NCBI GenBank assembly: GCA_905216145.1
Contig: CAJMST010000013.1
Location: 1 to 59,728 of the forward strand
Source: an uncultured bacterium
Lineage (GTDB): Bacteria; Actinomycetota; Coriobacteriia; Coriobacteriales; Coriobacteriaceae
DNA: 59,728 nucleotides
Direction of reading: 5' to 3'
Shown here: positions 1 to 9,042 of the stretch, piece after piece
Layout of the letters: each line of letters begins with the position of its first letter
How positions within the stretch are numbered: the first letter of the stretch is position 1
Notes under the pieces: model-generated
What the model was told of the DNA's origin: nothing
The model's input: the letters and a program-made list of their open reading frames with translations, nothing else
Databases searched by the model: none
Translations under genes and position numbers: made by a program

Positions 1-20
1 CGAGCCGTCATCGAACTGAG

Positions 21-50
21 AAGGGGGAGGCCTCGCGGCCTCCCCCTTTT
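21..50 (+). terminator. Rho-independent terminator of an upstream gene
   Basis: A 12-bp perfect stem (21-32 with 37-48) with a TCGC loop is followed by a run of T. It must end a plus-strand gene lying left of the window. Confidence 0.85.
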
Positions 51-65
51 TGCGTTTGCGGGGCA

Positions 66-80
66 TAAATGACTCATTTA
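66..80. promoter_or_regulatory. Short palindrome after the first minus-strand gene
   Basis: Seven-base arms, TAAATGA and TCATTTA, surround a single C just beyond the 3' end of the first minus-strand gene. It could be an operator or a weak minus-strand terminator; the sequence alone does not decide. Confidence 0.2.
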
Positions 81-115
81 CGCCAGACGATTTAATTCTT
101 TTTGGTATTGAGCTT

Positions 116-583
116 TTAATTAAAGAAAATAAATCGTATAACAAGGGCAACTGCTATGACCGCAATGATCAAAAGCAGGATTGCCAGTCGATGTTGCTTG
201 CGTCGTTTACTTGACGAAACGAAGATTGATTTTCCTTGTTTTGGCGTCTCGAGATAACGAGCCGAATGCGTTAAGGTTTGCTTTGGTCGAGGACCTCTTT
301 GTTGATGAGCGGCGGATGCTTTCAGTGGCTCATCACTAGCTGCGCTGTTTTTAGATAATGGTGCGTCTTTCAGATATACAGGGTCTCCCGAGGCGACGCC
401 CATATGTTTACGTCCCGTTTGGGCATCCTCGAGCGTTTGATATCGATTTCTCGTCACATACTCGGGCTCCGGATCATTAATGGGCTCTTGCGAGATGTGG
501 GGGCGATGGAACCGTGGCGGCTGCGTGGAAGTATCTTCCCCCTGCGTCGGCATAAACATTTTGTTCTGGTTTTGGTCGTCCAT
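116..583 (-). CDS. Small C-terminally anchored membrane protein, unknown function
   Basis: This 155-residue protein matches no family I know. Residues 1-120 are polar, rich in Pro, Gln and Ser and probably disordered. A basic stretch (SSSKRRKQHR) follows, then one hydrophobic segment (LAILLLIIAVIAVALVIRF) that ends three residues before the stop. This tail-anchor layout predicts a cytosolic N-terminus held to the membrane. The ATG has an AAAGGGC ribosome site upstream. The gene is more AT-rich than its neighbours. It stands alone, convergent with the gene left of the window and divergent from hsp20. Whether it is expressed cannot be judged from the sequence. Confidence 0.65.
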   Translation of the reverse strand: MDDQNQNKMFMPTQGEDTSTQPPRFHRPHISQEPINDPEPEYVTRNRYQTLEDAQTGRKHMGVASGDPVYLKDAPLSKNSAASDEPLKASAAHQQRGPRPKQTLTHSARYLETPKQGKSIFVSSSKRRKQHRLAILLLIIAVIAVALVIRFIFFN

Positions 584-859
584 GATGCCCTTTAGCTCGT
601 TACCAACAACGTGTACGCGCTCATTGTAAGCCCCTTGTTATTTGTAGCTGGGGACATACTCGGTATTTAAGCTCTGGTTCAAAGAACCTTAACCTTACTA
701 AAACCTGAGTCATACACACTTAGATATGCTTATAGTACTGGACTCAAAAAACTTTATAGTCGATGTATATATAAGCACTGTGTGGGCATATATAAGAGCG
801 TCAAAAGAAGTCCCAGTCACCTAGAAGATGGCTCGGCAGTCCTAAAAGGAGTGGTAAAC
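584..859. promoter_or_regulatory. AT-rich divergent intergenic region upstream of hsp20
   Basis: This 276-bp stretch is clearly AT-rich and holds several TATATA-like hexamers around 764-797 that could serve as -10 elements for hsp20. I found neither a CIRCE element nor a clear HAIR (HspR) operator. A GGGGACA word at about 650 recalls the repeat family seen elsewhere, without its hairpin. Confidence 0.4.
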
Positions 860-1291
860 ATGGCAAGCATGGTTCCTTATCGTTCGGTTTTTGGCGTTCG
901 TCCTTCTGCTAGCTCGCTGTTCGATCTGTTTGATGATATGACCGACCTTGCAAACAACTCGATTGCCTCCAAGGCGTTTCCCGTTGACGTTGAGGATAAG
1001 GGCGACGGCTATGAGGTCAAGGCCTATCTGACCGGTGTCGCCAAGGACGATATCGATGTCGAGCTCAATGAGGGCCGTCTGTCCATTAGCGTGAATGTCG
1101 AGGAAGACGAGGAGAACGAGGGCAAGAACTTCCTGCAGAAGGAGTTCAGCTCGTACAGCGCGACGCGTGGCGTGTATCTAAAGGACGCTTCGAGCGAGGG
1201 CCTCTCGGCTAAGTACGCTGACGGCATCCTGACCGTTACGGTTCCCAAGATCGTCGAAAAGAAGAACGTTACGAAGATCTCCATCGACTAA
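860..1291 (+). CDS. hsp20: Hsp20/alpha-crystallin small heat-shock protein
   Basis: Small ATP-independent chaperones of this family hold unfolding proteins in the cytoplasm. The 143-residue protein has a short N-terminal arm (MASMVPYRSVFGVRPSASS) and an alpha-crystallin domain from about residue 35: the FPVDVEDKGDGYEVKAYLTG strand pattern, then the GVAKDDIDVELNEGRLSISV core, and the conserved A-x-x-x-x-G-x-L-T-V-x-x-P-K near the end (YADGILTVTVPK). I chose the ATG at 860 because AAAGGAG lies 8 bases upstream; a GTG at 782 would add 26 residues unlike the family. It is a single gene with its own terminator. Confidence 0.92.
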   Translation: MASMVPYRSVFGVRPSASSLFDLFDDMTDLANNSIASKAFPVDVEDKGDGYEVKAYLTGVAKDDIDVELNEGRLSISVNVEEDEENEGKNFLQKEFSSYSATRGVYLKDASSEGLSAKYADGILTVTVPKIVEKKNVTKISID

Positions 1292-1318
1292 CTTCGTTGG
1301 TGTTCTGCGCTATTAAAA

Positions 1319-1364
1319 GACAGCAAAAGGGGCTGGGAAGCGATTCTCGGCCCCTTTTGCTGTC
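1319..1364. terminator. Bidirectional terminator between hsp20 and walJ
   Basis: A long stem, GACAGCAAAAGGGGC with GCCCCTTTTGCTGTC, lies between two converging genes. A and T tracts sit inside the stem on both sides, so it can end transcription from either direction. Confidence 0.85.
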
Positions 1365-1373
1365 TAGGACAGT

Positions 1374-2183
1374 CTATTGAATGGTTGCCGGCTGATACTG
1401 ACTCGCAGGGCGTATCGAGAGTTTTCGCGATCCTTGGAGAAGGGTTGCGGAGCTGCCGACCTCGTCATCCAGGGTTGCGGCCAGAGCTTTGGCATAGCTT
1501 TTGACGGTAAGGCTCGGACGATTGTTATCTTGGCTGATATGCATGGCAATGAGCTGTTCGGTGCGATCGGTAACAAGTGCGCGCGCGGCTTCGGCGGCTT
1601 GGCCATTGGAGAGGTGTCCCCTTGCAGACAGGATGCGCTCCTGAAGAAAGCGGGGATATTCTCCCTCGCGCAGCATGGTCACATCATGGTTGCTTTCGAG
1701 CGCGAGGACTCGACAATCTTTGAGGGTGTTCATGGCTTGGCTCGATAGCTCTCCGGTGTCGGTGGCAAAGCCGATGGAATCATCGAGGGCGTCGAATCGA
1801 TAACCGACTGGATTGATGACATCGTGTGATGTTGAGTAGGTTTGCACGTGGATGCCGGCAATGGATAGGGCGTCGCCGGGATCGAATTCCTCGACAGGCA
1901 GATGCGAAAGATTTTCTTTGCTCGAAAGAGTGCCCCTGCTGGCAAAGAGGGGGCCGTGCCAGTGCTTGCACCAGACATCGAGGCCCTTGATGTGATCGCT
2001 ATGCTCATGAGTAATGAGAAGAGCCGAGACGTTGTCTGTCGAGAGCCCCAGTTCTGCCATGCGCTTTAATGTCTCGCGGCGAGACAGTCCGTCATCGACC
2101 ATAATGAGCCCCTGCGGGCCCTCGATGAGTGCGCAGTTGCCTTTAGAGCCACTGCCGAGGATATGAAGGTGCAGACGAGACAT
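1374..2183 (-). CDS. walJ: WalJ/YycJ-type metallo-beta-lactamase-fold hydrolase
   Basis: The 269-residue protein has the start typical of WalJ/YycJ (MSRLHLHILGSGSKGNC) and the metal-binding motif HEHSDH at residues 59-64, with a later histidine in TYSTSHDV. WalJ proteins are predicted Zn-dependent phosphodiesterases or nucleases; in Firmicutes the gene lies with the walRK cell-wall system, but no such genes are seen here. The frame stays open upstream to 2264, but the ATG at 2183 starts exactly at the conserved N-terminus. The start regions of walJ and tilS lie head to head 48 bases apart, so a divergent promoter must sit there. The exact substrate is unknown. Confidence 0.85.
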   Translation of the reverse strand: MSRLHLHILGSGSKGNCALIEGPQGLIMVDDGLSRRETLKRMAELGLSTDNVSALLITHEHSDHIKGLDVWCKHWHGPLFASRGTLSSKENLSHLPVEEFDPGDALSIAGIHVQTYSTSHDVINPVGYRFDALDDSIGFATDTGELSSQAMNTLKDCRVLALESNHDVTMLREGEYPRFLQERILSARGHLSNGQAAEAARALVTDRTEQLIAMHISQDNNRPSLTVKSYAKALAATLDDEVGSSATLLQGSRKLSIRPASQYQPATIQ

Positions 2184-2231
2184 AAGATTCCAAAGGATAC
2201 AATGGGTGCGGACGAATAGAGGAGGAAGCAA

Positions 2232-3770
2232 ATGCCTACGGTATCTCAGCATTATGGACACCATGCCGTGCCTGGGGCAGTCGATGAGACCCGGACGAGG
2301 CAGCAGGCTGCTCCTGTTGTGCTCATGGTATCAGGCGGCGCGGACTCGACGGCACTGCTTCTTATGGCGTGCACATCAAAGTTGGATATCCAAGACGGAC
2401 GCGGTGTTGCCCCCATTGCTCGCGAGCGCTTGCATGTGCTGCATGTAAACCATCATCTGCGCGGCAAGGCGTCCGATGGCGACGAGGCCTTTGTGCGTGA
2501 GCTCTGCGCGAAATATGGTTTACCGCTGTGCGTGGAGCACGCTTATTTTGATGGGGAGTCGGGCAATATTGAGGCCGCGGCCCGCGAGGTGCGCTATGCC
2601 GCGGCGCGGAGGTATGTTCGCGAGCTCTGCGCCCAGACGGGGGCACCGCGAACGGCGGCTCGTATCTGCACCGCGCACACGTCTTCGGATCGCGCGGAAA
2701 CGTTTTTGATGAACGCGATTAAGGGTTCGGGGCCCGCTGGCCTATCGAGCATTCCTCGCCGGAGGAATATCGTGGTGCGTCCCTTGCTCGACCTAACTCA
2801 TGGCGAGCTCGTGGGCTATCTACAGGTACATGGTCAGCCGTGGCGTGAAGACGAGAGCAATGAGGATATCTCGTATCTGCGAAACTACGTGCGCCATCGA
2901 GTGATGCCGGTGGTGGCGCAGCGCAACGCGAGCGTCTGCAAGACGATTGGCGCCGCCTGCGAGATCTTAGGCGATGAGGACGCGTTTTTGTCTCAGCTTT
3001 CGGCACAGGCGTTTCGAAGCTGCCTGCGTAAGGAGACGGCGGGCGCGCTGGTGCTCGATGCCAGGCGCCTTGCTGCGGCCGAGGTGGTAATCGCGCGGCG
3101 CATCGTGCGACTGGCGATTAAGCGCATCGATCCGGACGCTCGTCCAGAGATGCGACATGTGGAGCGAGTCCTTTCCTGCGTTGCCGAGGGCGCCGGCTCG
3201 GTCACGCTTCCGGCGGGGATTGACGCGCGCATTGAGTTTGGCATGCTGGCGTTTAAGGCGCCGGCGGCTCGCGAGGGCCTGGTCGCAGACTGGGTTACCG
3301 TACCCGGTCGTTTGCCGTTGGGCGGGGGACGTATGCTGGTCACAGAACCGATGGCCGTTGAGCCGGGATGCGATATCGTGCGCCGCGCCCGTGAGCTTGC
3401 GGCTGCCGGGGAAGTGACAGCTTTGGTAGACGCGGCTGCCCTGGGTTTTGCCGACAGCGATAGTGAGCGGATTCTGGCGGGCTCGCGTGGCGAGATCCCT
3501 GCCGAGGCGCGATTGGCACGCCTGTGGGTGGACGGTCCCGCACCGGGAGACGTGATGTGCCCGTTAGGGATGAGTGGTCGAAGCAAGAAAGTATCCGACT
3601 TGCTAGGTGAGGCTCGCATTCCCGTTTCCGAGCGCGCCGGCGTGCCCATGGTGAGGACGGCGCCGGGGGGTGCCGTGGTGTGGGTCGCCGGAGTTCGCGC
3701 GGACGAGCGTTTTAAGTGCACGGCCGCAACGCGCGTGGCATATCTGCTCCGCGTGGTCGATGCGGAATAG
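2232..3770 (+). CDS. tilS: tRNA(Ile)-lysidine synthase
   Basis: TilS attaches lysine to C34 of tRNA-Ile(CAU) using ATP, changing its codon reading from AUG to AUA. The N-type ATP-pyrophosphatase loop SGGADST is at residues 34-40. The catalytic domain follows with the HVNHHLRG segment, AHTSSDRAETFLMNAIKGSG and the RPLLDLT segment, then a TilS substrate-binding region and a C-terminal domain containing the RSKKVSDLL stretch. At 512 residues it is slightly longer than usual. The ATG is preceded by GGAGGAAG. tilS followed by hpt and ftsH is a widely conserved order in Gram-positive bacteria, which supports the call. Confidence 0.95.
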   Translation: MPTVSQHYGHHAVPGAVDETRTRQQAAPVVLMVSGGADSTALLLMACTSKLDIQDGRGVAPIARERLHVLHVNHHLRGKASDGDEAFVRELCAKYGLPLCVEHAYFDGESGNIEAAAREVRYAAARRYVRELCAQTGAPRTAARICTAHTSSDRAETFLMNAIKGSGPAGLSSIPRRRNIVVRPLLDLTHGELVGYLQVHGQPWREDESNEDISYLRNYVRHRVMPVVAQRNASVCKTIGAACEILGDEDAFLSQLSAQAFRSCLRKETAGALVLDARRLAAAEVVIARRIVRLAIKRIDPDARPEMRHVERVLSCVAEGAGSVTLPAGIDARIEFGMLAFKAPAAREGLVADWVTVPGRLPLGGGRMLVTEPMAVEPGCDIVRRARELAAAGEVTALVDAAALGFADSDSERILAGSRGEIPAEARLARLWVDGPAPGDVMCPLGMSGRSKKVSDLLGEARIPVSERAGVPMVRTAPGGAVVWVAGVRADERFKCTAATRVAYLLRVVDAE

Positions 3771-3821
3771 CGTCCCACGCCTGCTATTCTGTGCGACGTT
3801 GACGGTATTCCCGCGCTGATG

Positions 3822-3861
3822 GCGCACGGGCTGGTAAATTTACCCCGTGCGCTGCTAGAAT
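3822..3861 (+). promoter_or_regulatory. Hairpin and candidate -10 box ahead of hpt
   Basis: A 9-bp perfect stem (3822-3830 with 3844-3852, GCGCACGGG) has no T-run. It is followed by TAGAAT at 3856-3861, a fair -10 hexamer with only a weak TGGTAA at -35 spacing. This may be a promoter that lets hpt-ftsH be read apart from tilS. Confidence 0.3.
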
Positions 3862-3917
3862 GTGTAGTTCGCGTCCATACGGCGGTGTGTGGGCGATAAG
3901 CACAAGAAAGGGTTGTC

Positions 3918-4466
3918 ATGGCTTCTCAACATCCGGATATCGAGAAGGTTCTGTTCACGCAGGAGGATATCGACGGTATCGTCTCTCGCCTAGGCGAGCA
4001 GATTACTCGCGACTACGCGGGTAAGGATCTGGTGCTGATTGCGGTCCTGCGCGGCGCCGTGGTCTTTATGGGCGACCTGATGCGTAAGATCGAGCTGCCG
4101 ACCAACATCGATTTCATGGCTGTTTCGAGCTACGGTGACGGTGTGAAGTCCTCGGGTATCGTGCGTATCATTAAGGACCTGGATATCGACATCCGCGATC
4201 GCGACGTGCTGATCGTCGAGGACATTCTGGACTCGGGCCTGACGCTCAAGTATCTGATGAAGAACCTCGAGAGCCGCAAGCCCGCTTCTCTGGAGGTCGC
4301 CGCCTTCCTGTGGAAGGACGTTGAGGACCGCGTCTCGGCCATCACGCCCAAGTATGTTGGAACCCATTGCCCCGATGCCTTTGTGGTGGGCTACGGCCTC
4401 GACTATGCCGAGCGCTATCGTAACCTTCCATATCTGGGCATTTTGAAACCGGAGGTTTATTCGTAA
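3918..4466 (+). CDS. hpt: Hypoxanthine phosphoribosyltransferase
   Basis: The enzyme salvages hypoxanthine and guanine, forming IMP and GMP from PRPP in the cytosol. The type I phosphoribosyltransferase signature VLIVEDILDSGLTL lies at residues 97-110, with the LIAVLRGAVVFMGDL loop near residue 40 and the MAVSSYGDG flap segment after it. The length, 182 residues, is normal. The ATG has GAAAGGG upstream. The ftsH start lies 1 base after the hpt stop and its ribosome site is inside hpt, so the two are probably translationally coupled, as in many relatives. Confidence 0.96.
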   Translation: MASQHPDIEKVLFTQEDIDGIVSRLGEQITRDYAGKDLVLIAVLRGAVVFMGDLMRKIELPTNIDFMAVSSYGDGVKSSGIVRIIKDLDIDIRDRDVLIVEDILDSGLTLKYLMKNLESRKPASLEVAAFLWKDVEDRVSAITPKYVGTHCPDAFVVGYGLDYAERYRNLPYLGILKPEVYS

Positions 4467-4467
4467 G

Positions 4468-6603
4468 ATGCCCGACGACCGTAACGAGAACAATTCCCAG
4501 ACTCCCCGGGAGCCTAAGATCCCGGGGATGCCCGGAGGCAAGAAGCCCACGCGTACGGGCTGGCTGTATTTTATTTTGGCTTGCGCGCTTCTGGGCTACG
4601 CCTTCTTTAACATGGGCTCCGGCTTTGCCAATTCCAGCAATACCGTTAAGCTCGCGACGAGCGAGATGGTGAGCGCCATCAAGCAGGATCGCGTCGAAGA
4701 TCTGACCTATACGGTTCAAGACGGAAGCGTGACGGGTCATTACTGGAAGACGAAGAAGGACAAGGGCGATACGAGCGAGCTCAAGAGCTTCTCCTCGACC
4801 TATGTCGGCTCCGATTCGCTTGTCGAGCTCATGGCGGAGCACCCCGATACCAAGTACATCGTCAACACCAACGATCCCGATTTTTGGGGTGACTTGGCGA
4901 TGAGTGTGCTTCCGACAATCGCCCTTATCGCCATCATGTTCTACTTTATGCGCCAGATGATGGGCGCCAACAACAGGAACATGCAGTTTGGCAAGACCAA
5001 CGCCAAGACCAACGAGGCCACACGCCCCAAGGTCAAGTTTGAAGACGTTGCCGGCGTGGACGAGGCGGTCGAGGAGCTCGAGGAGATCCGTGACTTTTTG
5101 AGCGATCCGGATCGCTATCGCAAGCTGGGCGCCAAGATCCCGCGTGGCGTGTTGCTGGTTGGCCCTCCGGGCACCGGTAAAACGCTGCTGGCCAAGGCCG
5201 TTGCCGGCGAGGCGGGCGTGCCGTTCTTTAGCATCTCGGGTTCCGACTTTGTCGAGATGTTCGTAGGTGTCGGCGCCAGCCGTGTGCGTGACCTCTTTAA
5301 GGAGGCCAAGTCCCAGGCCCCGTCAATCATCTTCATCGATGAGATCGATGCTGTGGGACGTCAGCGCGGAGCTGGCTTGGGCGGCGGTCACGACGAGCGC
5401 GAGCAGACGCTCAACCAGCTGCTGGTCGAGATGGACGGTTTCGAGGAAAGCGAGTCGGTCATCCTGATCGCCGCGACCAATCGCCCCGATATTCTGGACC
5501 CGGCATTGCTGCGCCCCGGTCGCTTTGACCGCCAGGTCACGGTCGATCGTCCGGACGTAAAGGGCCGCGAGCAGATCTTGCGCGTGCATGCCGAGAATAA
5601 GCCGATGGACGAGGACGTTAAGTTTGAGAAGCTCGCCCAGATGACCGTTGGCTTCACCGGTGCCGATTTGGCGAACTTGCTCAACGAGTCTGCGCTGCTG
5701 GCCGCTCGCCGTCATCGTTCCGTGATCTCGATGGACGAGGTCGAGGAGTCGATGGAGCGCGTGATTGCCGGACCGCAACGCAAGGGTCGCGTGATGACCG
5801 AGGCCGAGCGCACCACGATTGCCTACCACGAGAGCGGTCACGCTTTGGTGGGCCACATCCTGGAGCACTCCGATCCGGTTCATAAGATCTCGATCGTCAG
5901 CCGCGGTCAGGCCCTGGGCTACACGCTGCAGCTTCCGCAGGAGGACCACTTCCTCAAGACCAAGAACGAGATGCTCGACGAGCTTGCCGTGTTCTTGGGC
6001 GGTCGCGTTGCCGAGGAGCTCATGTGCGATGACATCACGTCGGGCGCGAGCAACGACCTGGAGCGTGCGACCAAGATGGCACGCGAGATGGTTACGCGTC
6101 TGGGCATGAGCGAGGAGCTGGGCACGCAAGTGTTTGGCGAGGCGCAACATCAGGTGTTCCTTGGTCGCGATTACGCCGATCACCAGGATTACTCCGAGGA
6201 GACGGCGCGCCGCATCGATATCGAGGTTCAGCGCATTATGCGTGAGGCCCATCGTCGTGCGGTCGAGATCCTGGACGCCCGTCGCGATCAGCTCGATTTG
6301 ATGGCGAAGGTGCTGCTTGAGCGCGAGACCGTCGAAGGCGACGCCGTGAACGCCCTGCTCGACAACGAGTGGGACGCCTACCTTGAGCGCGAGGGCGATA
6401 TCCTGGCGGCCAAGGAGGAGCGCAATGCCAAGGCGGCCGGCATGCCGACCAAGAAGCGCGCGCCTCGTATGAGCGAGGAGGAGCTGGCGGCTGATGCCGC
6501 GGCCTTTGCGCAGGCGGCCATGCAGGAGGATGCCGAAGCCGCATCCGATGGTGCTGACGATGACCATGCCGTCGTCGATGCCGATGCCGATGCCGGCAAA
6601 TAG
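4468..6603 (+). CDS. ftsH: ATP-dependent zinc metalloprotease FtsH
   Basis: FtsH is a membrane-anchored AAA+ protease that extracts and degrades misfolded membrane and regulatory proteins. Two membrane segments (about residues 30-50 and 143-163) flank an external loop. The AAA module has Walker A GPPGTGKT at 232-239, Walker B IIFIDEIDAVG, the second region of homology (AATNRPDILDPALLRPGRFD), and then the zinc site HESGH at 454-458. The C-terminal tail is Ala/Asp/Glu-rich and slightly extended, giving 711 residues. The ribosome site GGAGG sits at 4451-4455 inside hpt. Confidence 0.97.
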   Translation: MPDDRNENNSQTPREPKIPGMPGGKKPTRTGWLYFILACALLGYAFFNMGSGFANSSNTVKLATSEMVSAIKQDRVEDLTYTVQDGSVTGHYWKTKKDKGDTSELKSFSSTYVGSDSLVELMAEHPDTKYIVNTNDPDFWGDLAMSVLPTIALIAIMFYFMRQMMGANNRNMQFGKTNAKTNEATRPKVKFEDVAGVDEAVEELEEIRDFLSDPDRYRKLGAKIPRGVLLVGPPGTGKTLLAKAVAGEAGVPFFSISGSDFVEMFVGVGASRVRDLFKEAKSQAPSIIFIDEIDAVGRQRGAGLGGGHDEREQTLNQLLVEMDGFEESESVILIAATNRPDILDPALLRPGRFDRQVTVDRPDVKGREQILRVHAENKPMDEDVKFEKLAQMTVGFTGADLANLLNESALLAARRHRSVISMDEVEESMERVIAGPQRKGRVMTEAERTTIAYHESGHALVGHILEHSDPVHKISIVSRGQALGYTLQLPQEDHFLKTKNEMLDELAVFLGGRVAEELMCDDITSGASNDLERATKMAREMVTRLGMSEELGTQVFGEAQHQVFLGRDYADHQDYSEETARRIDIEVQRIMREAHRRAVEILDARRDQLDLMAKVLLERETVEGDAVNALLDNEWDAYLEREGDILAAKEERNAKAAGMPTKKRAPRMSEEELAADAAAFAQAAMQEDAEAASDGADDDHAVVDADADAGK

Positions 6604-6617
6604 TCTTTGTGGCGAAA

Positions 6618-6650
6618 GCCTCCGCGGGGAAACCTGCGGAGGCTTTTTCT
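6618..6650 (+). terminator. Rho-independent terminator after ftsH
   Basis: The stem GCCTCCGC/GCGGAGGC, with a small loop, is followed by TTTTTCTTTT. It ends the hpt-ftsH unit. Confidence 0.88.
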
Positions 6651-6671
6651 TTTGAGCGATATGGGGCCGTC

Positions 6672-6733
6672 TGTTGATTGGGGACAGACTTAAATGAGCG
6701 TTTTCACGCATTTAAGTCTGTCCCCAATCAACA
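6672..6733. repeat. GGGACAG-type palindromic repeat (copy 1)
   Basis: Perfect 25-bp inverted arms (6672-6696 and 6709-6733) extend 3 bp further across one bulged A around a TTTTCA loop. Each arm carries GGGGACAG. It lies between the ftsH terminator and the aminotransferase and belongs to the family described in the findings. Confidence 0.8.
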
Positions 6734-6792
6734 TTGCTGCGGCACTTTGCTCGGCTAAAGCGTACAATAGCGCCTATGCGAAAGGGGAACAG

Positions 6793-7977
6793 ATGATCAA
6801 CGAAACTATGTATGCTCGCGGTGCGGAAAGCTCCATCATCCGTGAGATTTTTAGCTATGGCCTTGAGCGCAAGGCGCAGATCGGTGCGGAAAACGTATTC
6901 GATTTTTCGCTGGGCAATCCGAGCGTTCCGGCGCCCGCTGCCGTGGCTGAGTCGATTAAGAAGGCCATGGAGCTGCCGAGTGACCAGTTGCACGGCTACA
7001 CCCCCGCTCCGGGCCTGCCGCAATGTCGAGTAGCCGTCGCCGAATCGCTCAACCGCCGCTTTGGCACGAGCTATGAGGGTAAGGACGTCTTTATGACGGT
7101 GGGTGCCGCGGCTTCGCTCACCTGCACGCTCAACGCCGTTACGAACCCGGGTGACGAGGTTATTGTTATCGCCCCGTACTTTCCGGAGTATCGCGTTTGG
7201 ATTGAGAAGGCCGGCTGTACGTGTGTTGAGGCGCTCGCCGATGAAGACACGTTCCAGCTGAGCGTGGACAACGTGCTCAAGGCGATCACCGACAAGACGG
7301 CAGCCGTCATTATCGACTCGCCCAACAACCCGACCGGTGCCGTATATACGCGCGACACGCTGACGCGACTGGCCAATGTTCTGCGCGAGGCCAACGCTCA
7401 ACGCGATCCCGAGAATCCGATTATGCTCATCTCGGATGAGCCGTACCGCGAGATCGTGTACGGTGCCGAGGTGCCTTGGGTGCCCTCGATCTACGAGCAC
7501 ACCATTGTGTGCTACTCGTATTCCAAGTCGCTGTCGCTGCCGGGTGAGCGCGTGGGGTGGATCTTGGTTCCCAACACCAATCCGCAGGCTGCCCGTCTGA
7601 TGCCGGCTGTTGCGGGTGCTGCCCGTACGCTGGGTTTTGTATGCGCACCGGCACTCTTCCAGCGCGTGATCATTGATTGCATCGATGAGCCGAGTGACGT
7701 TGAGGCCTATGCACGCAACCGCACGGCGCTTACCGACGCACTGGCGGAGTATGGCTACACCTATGTTGAGCCGGATGGCGCGTTCTACCTATGGGTGAAA
7801 GCGTTGGAGCCCGATGCGAATGCGTTTTGCGAGCGCGCAAAGAAGTATGAGTTGCTTGCGGTTCCCTCGGACAGCTTTGGTATGCCGGGTTGGTTTCGCC
7901 TGGGCTATTGCGTGAGCTACGAAACGATTGTCAATTCGCTACCCGCTTGGAAACAGTTGGCGGACGAGTATCGTTGA
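6793..7977 (+). CDS. PLP-dependent class I/II aminotransferase
   Basis: This fold type I aminotransferase moves an amino group between an amino acid and a 2-oxo acid. The likely PLP lysine is K245 in SYSKSLSLPGERVGW; the PLP-ring asparagine lies in DSPNNPTGAVY, and the ISDEPYREIVY segment is conserved. Its 394 residues are normal. The ATG at 6793 follows GGGGAAC; the open frame reaches back to a GTG inside the palindromic repeat, which is not credible as a start. The substrate cannot be fixed from sequence; the nearest class is the aspartate/tyrosine-type enzymes. The end of the gene shows no clear terminator. Confidence 0.88.
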   Translation: MINETMYARGAESSIIREIFSYGLERKAQIGAENVFDFSLGNPSVPAPAAVAESIKKAMELPSDQLHGYTPAPGLPQCRVAVAESLNRRFGTSYEGKDVFMTVGAAASLTCTLNAVTNPGDEVIVIAPYFPEYRVWIEKAGCTCVEALADEDTFQLSVDNVLKAITDKTAAVIIDSPNNPTGAVYTRDTLTRLANVLREANAQRDPENPIMLISDEPYREIVYGAEVPWVPSIYEHTIVCYSYSKSLSLPGERVGWILVPNTNPQAARLMPAVAGAARTLGFVCAPALFQRVIIDCIDEPSDVEAYARNRTALTDALAEYGYTYVEPDGAFYLWVKALEPDANAFCERAKKYELLAVPSDSFGMPGWFRLGYCVSYETIVNSLPAWKQLADEYR

Positions 7978-8142
7978 AAGTAAAGCGCTTTGCCTACAAT
8001 GTTTTACGTGAAACGGGGTTTGGTGTTAAGCCGGACCCCGTTGTCATGGACGTTGTGTCTTTGGGATGGAGTGGTTTTACGACTATCGAAGGCTATGCGT
8101 ACAATGAATATAAGCGACGGCCGTGCCAGATAAGGAGACCTG

Positions 8143-8964
8143 ATGCCCTACCTGCTTTCTTGTGACATTCATACCCATACGATGTTCTCTGCGCATGCAT
8201 ATTCGACCATTGAGGAGAATGTGTACTGGGCGGCAGAGCGTGGTCTGCAGGTGCTCGGATCTGCCGACCATTTGAGCTCTATGGTTACGGCTTGCCCCAA
8301 TGACCTGCGCAGTTACCAGTTCTTTATCAACCAGGATATCTGGCCGCGCATTTGGAGCGGCGTGCTGGTGCTGCGTGGTGCCGAGGCCGATATCGTTTCG
8401 CTGGACGGAAGCCTGTTTGGCGAGGACACTCCTGTCACGCTCGATATTGCCGGCGATTCGTACAGCCGTCAGCATTCGCTGTTCGATTTGGTTACGCGTA
8501 ATTTGGATTATTTGGTTGCAAGCGTGCATAATCCGCAGATTGCTGAGGGCGCGACGCTGGCCCAGACGACCGAGATGTATATCAATGCCCTGGAGCACCC
8601 CAAGGTGTTCATGCTGGGTCACACGGGGCGTTCGGGTGTGCCGTTCGATATCGACGAGGTGCTGTTGGCAGCTAAGGCCAAGCACAAGATTATCGAGATC
8701 AACAACCATAGTCTTGAACACGGTGTCGACACTGAGCACTGGGCCGTATGCCGCAAGATTGCCGAGCGCTGCGCCGAGCTGGGCGTGGGCATTGGCGTGT
8801 CGACCGATGCCCACATTGGCATGGCCATTGGCAAGCTCGATCACGCGCGCAAGATGCTCGACGAGATTCACTTCCCGCTGGATCTGATCGTGACGCGCGA
8901 CCGCGAGACGCTGCTGCGCGAGATGGCGGCAGCCGGCGTGTGCGATCTGCGCAATGGGATGTAG
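8143..8964 (+). CDS. PHP-domain phosphatase (YcdX-like)
   Basis: PHP proteins are metal-dependent phosphoesterases with a trinuclear metal site. The 273-residue protein starts with CDIHTHTMFSAHA (metal residues H10 and H12), then has GSADHLSS, HNPQIAEG and a late STDAHIG, the histidine/aspartate series expected for the family. The size and motif order match YcdX-type phosphatases more than histidinol phosphatase; no his genes lie nearby. The ATG follows AAGGAGA. The 165-bp gap before it holds no convincing gene. Confidence 0.85.
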   Translation: MPYLLSCDIHTHTMFSAHAYSTIEENVYWAAERGLQVLGSADHLSSMVTACPNDLRSYQFFINQDIWPRIWSGVLVLRGAEADIVSLDGSLFGEDTPVTLDIAGDSYSRQHSLFDLVTRNLDYLVASVHNPQIAEGATLAQTTEMYINALEHPKVFMLGHTGRSGVPFDIDEVLLAAKAKHKIIEINNHSLEHGVDTEHWAVCRKIAERCAELGVGIGVSTDAHIGMAIGKLDHARKMLDEIHFPLDLIVTRDRETLLREMAAAGVCDLRNGM

Positions 8965-8985
8965 CGGAGTTTATAAACCAAGCGA

Positions 8986-9018
8986 AGGGGGCGGCCCAGG
9001 CGGGTCGCCCCCTTTCTT
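8986..9018. terminator. Terminator between convergent PHP gene and rlmD
   Basis: GGGGGCGGCCC pairs with GGGTCGCCCCC (one mismatch) and is followed by TTTCTT on the plus strand. It lies between two genes that point at each other. Confidence 0.75.
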
Positions 9019-9042
9019 GTCCCAAAAATCTACTGAGGTTGG

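Noticed and set aside
584..859. CIRCE or HspR operator ahead of hsp20
   Set aside because: No TTAGCACTC inverted repeat and no CTTGAGT/ACTCAAG pair could be found by eye.
7890..8165. A 91-codon plus-strand frame between the aminotransferase and PHP genes
   Set aside because: It overlaps both neighbours, has no good ribosome site and its residues look random.
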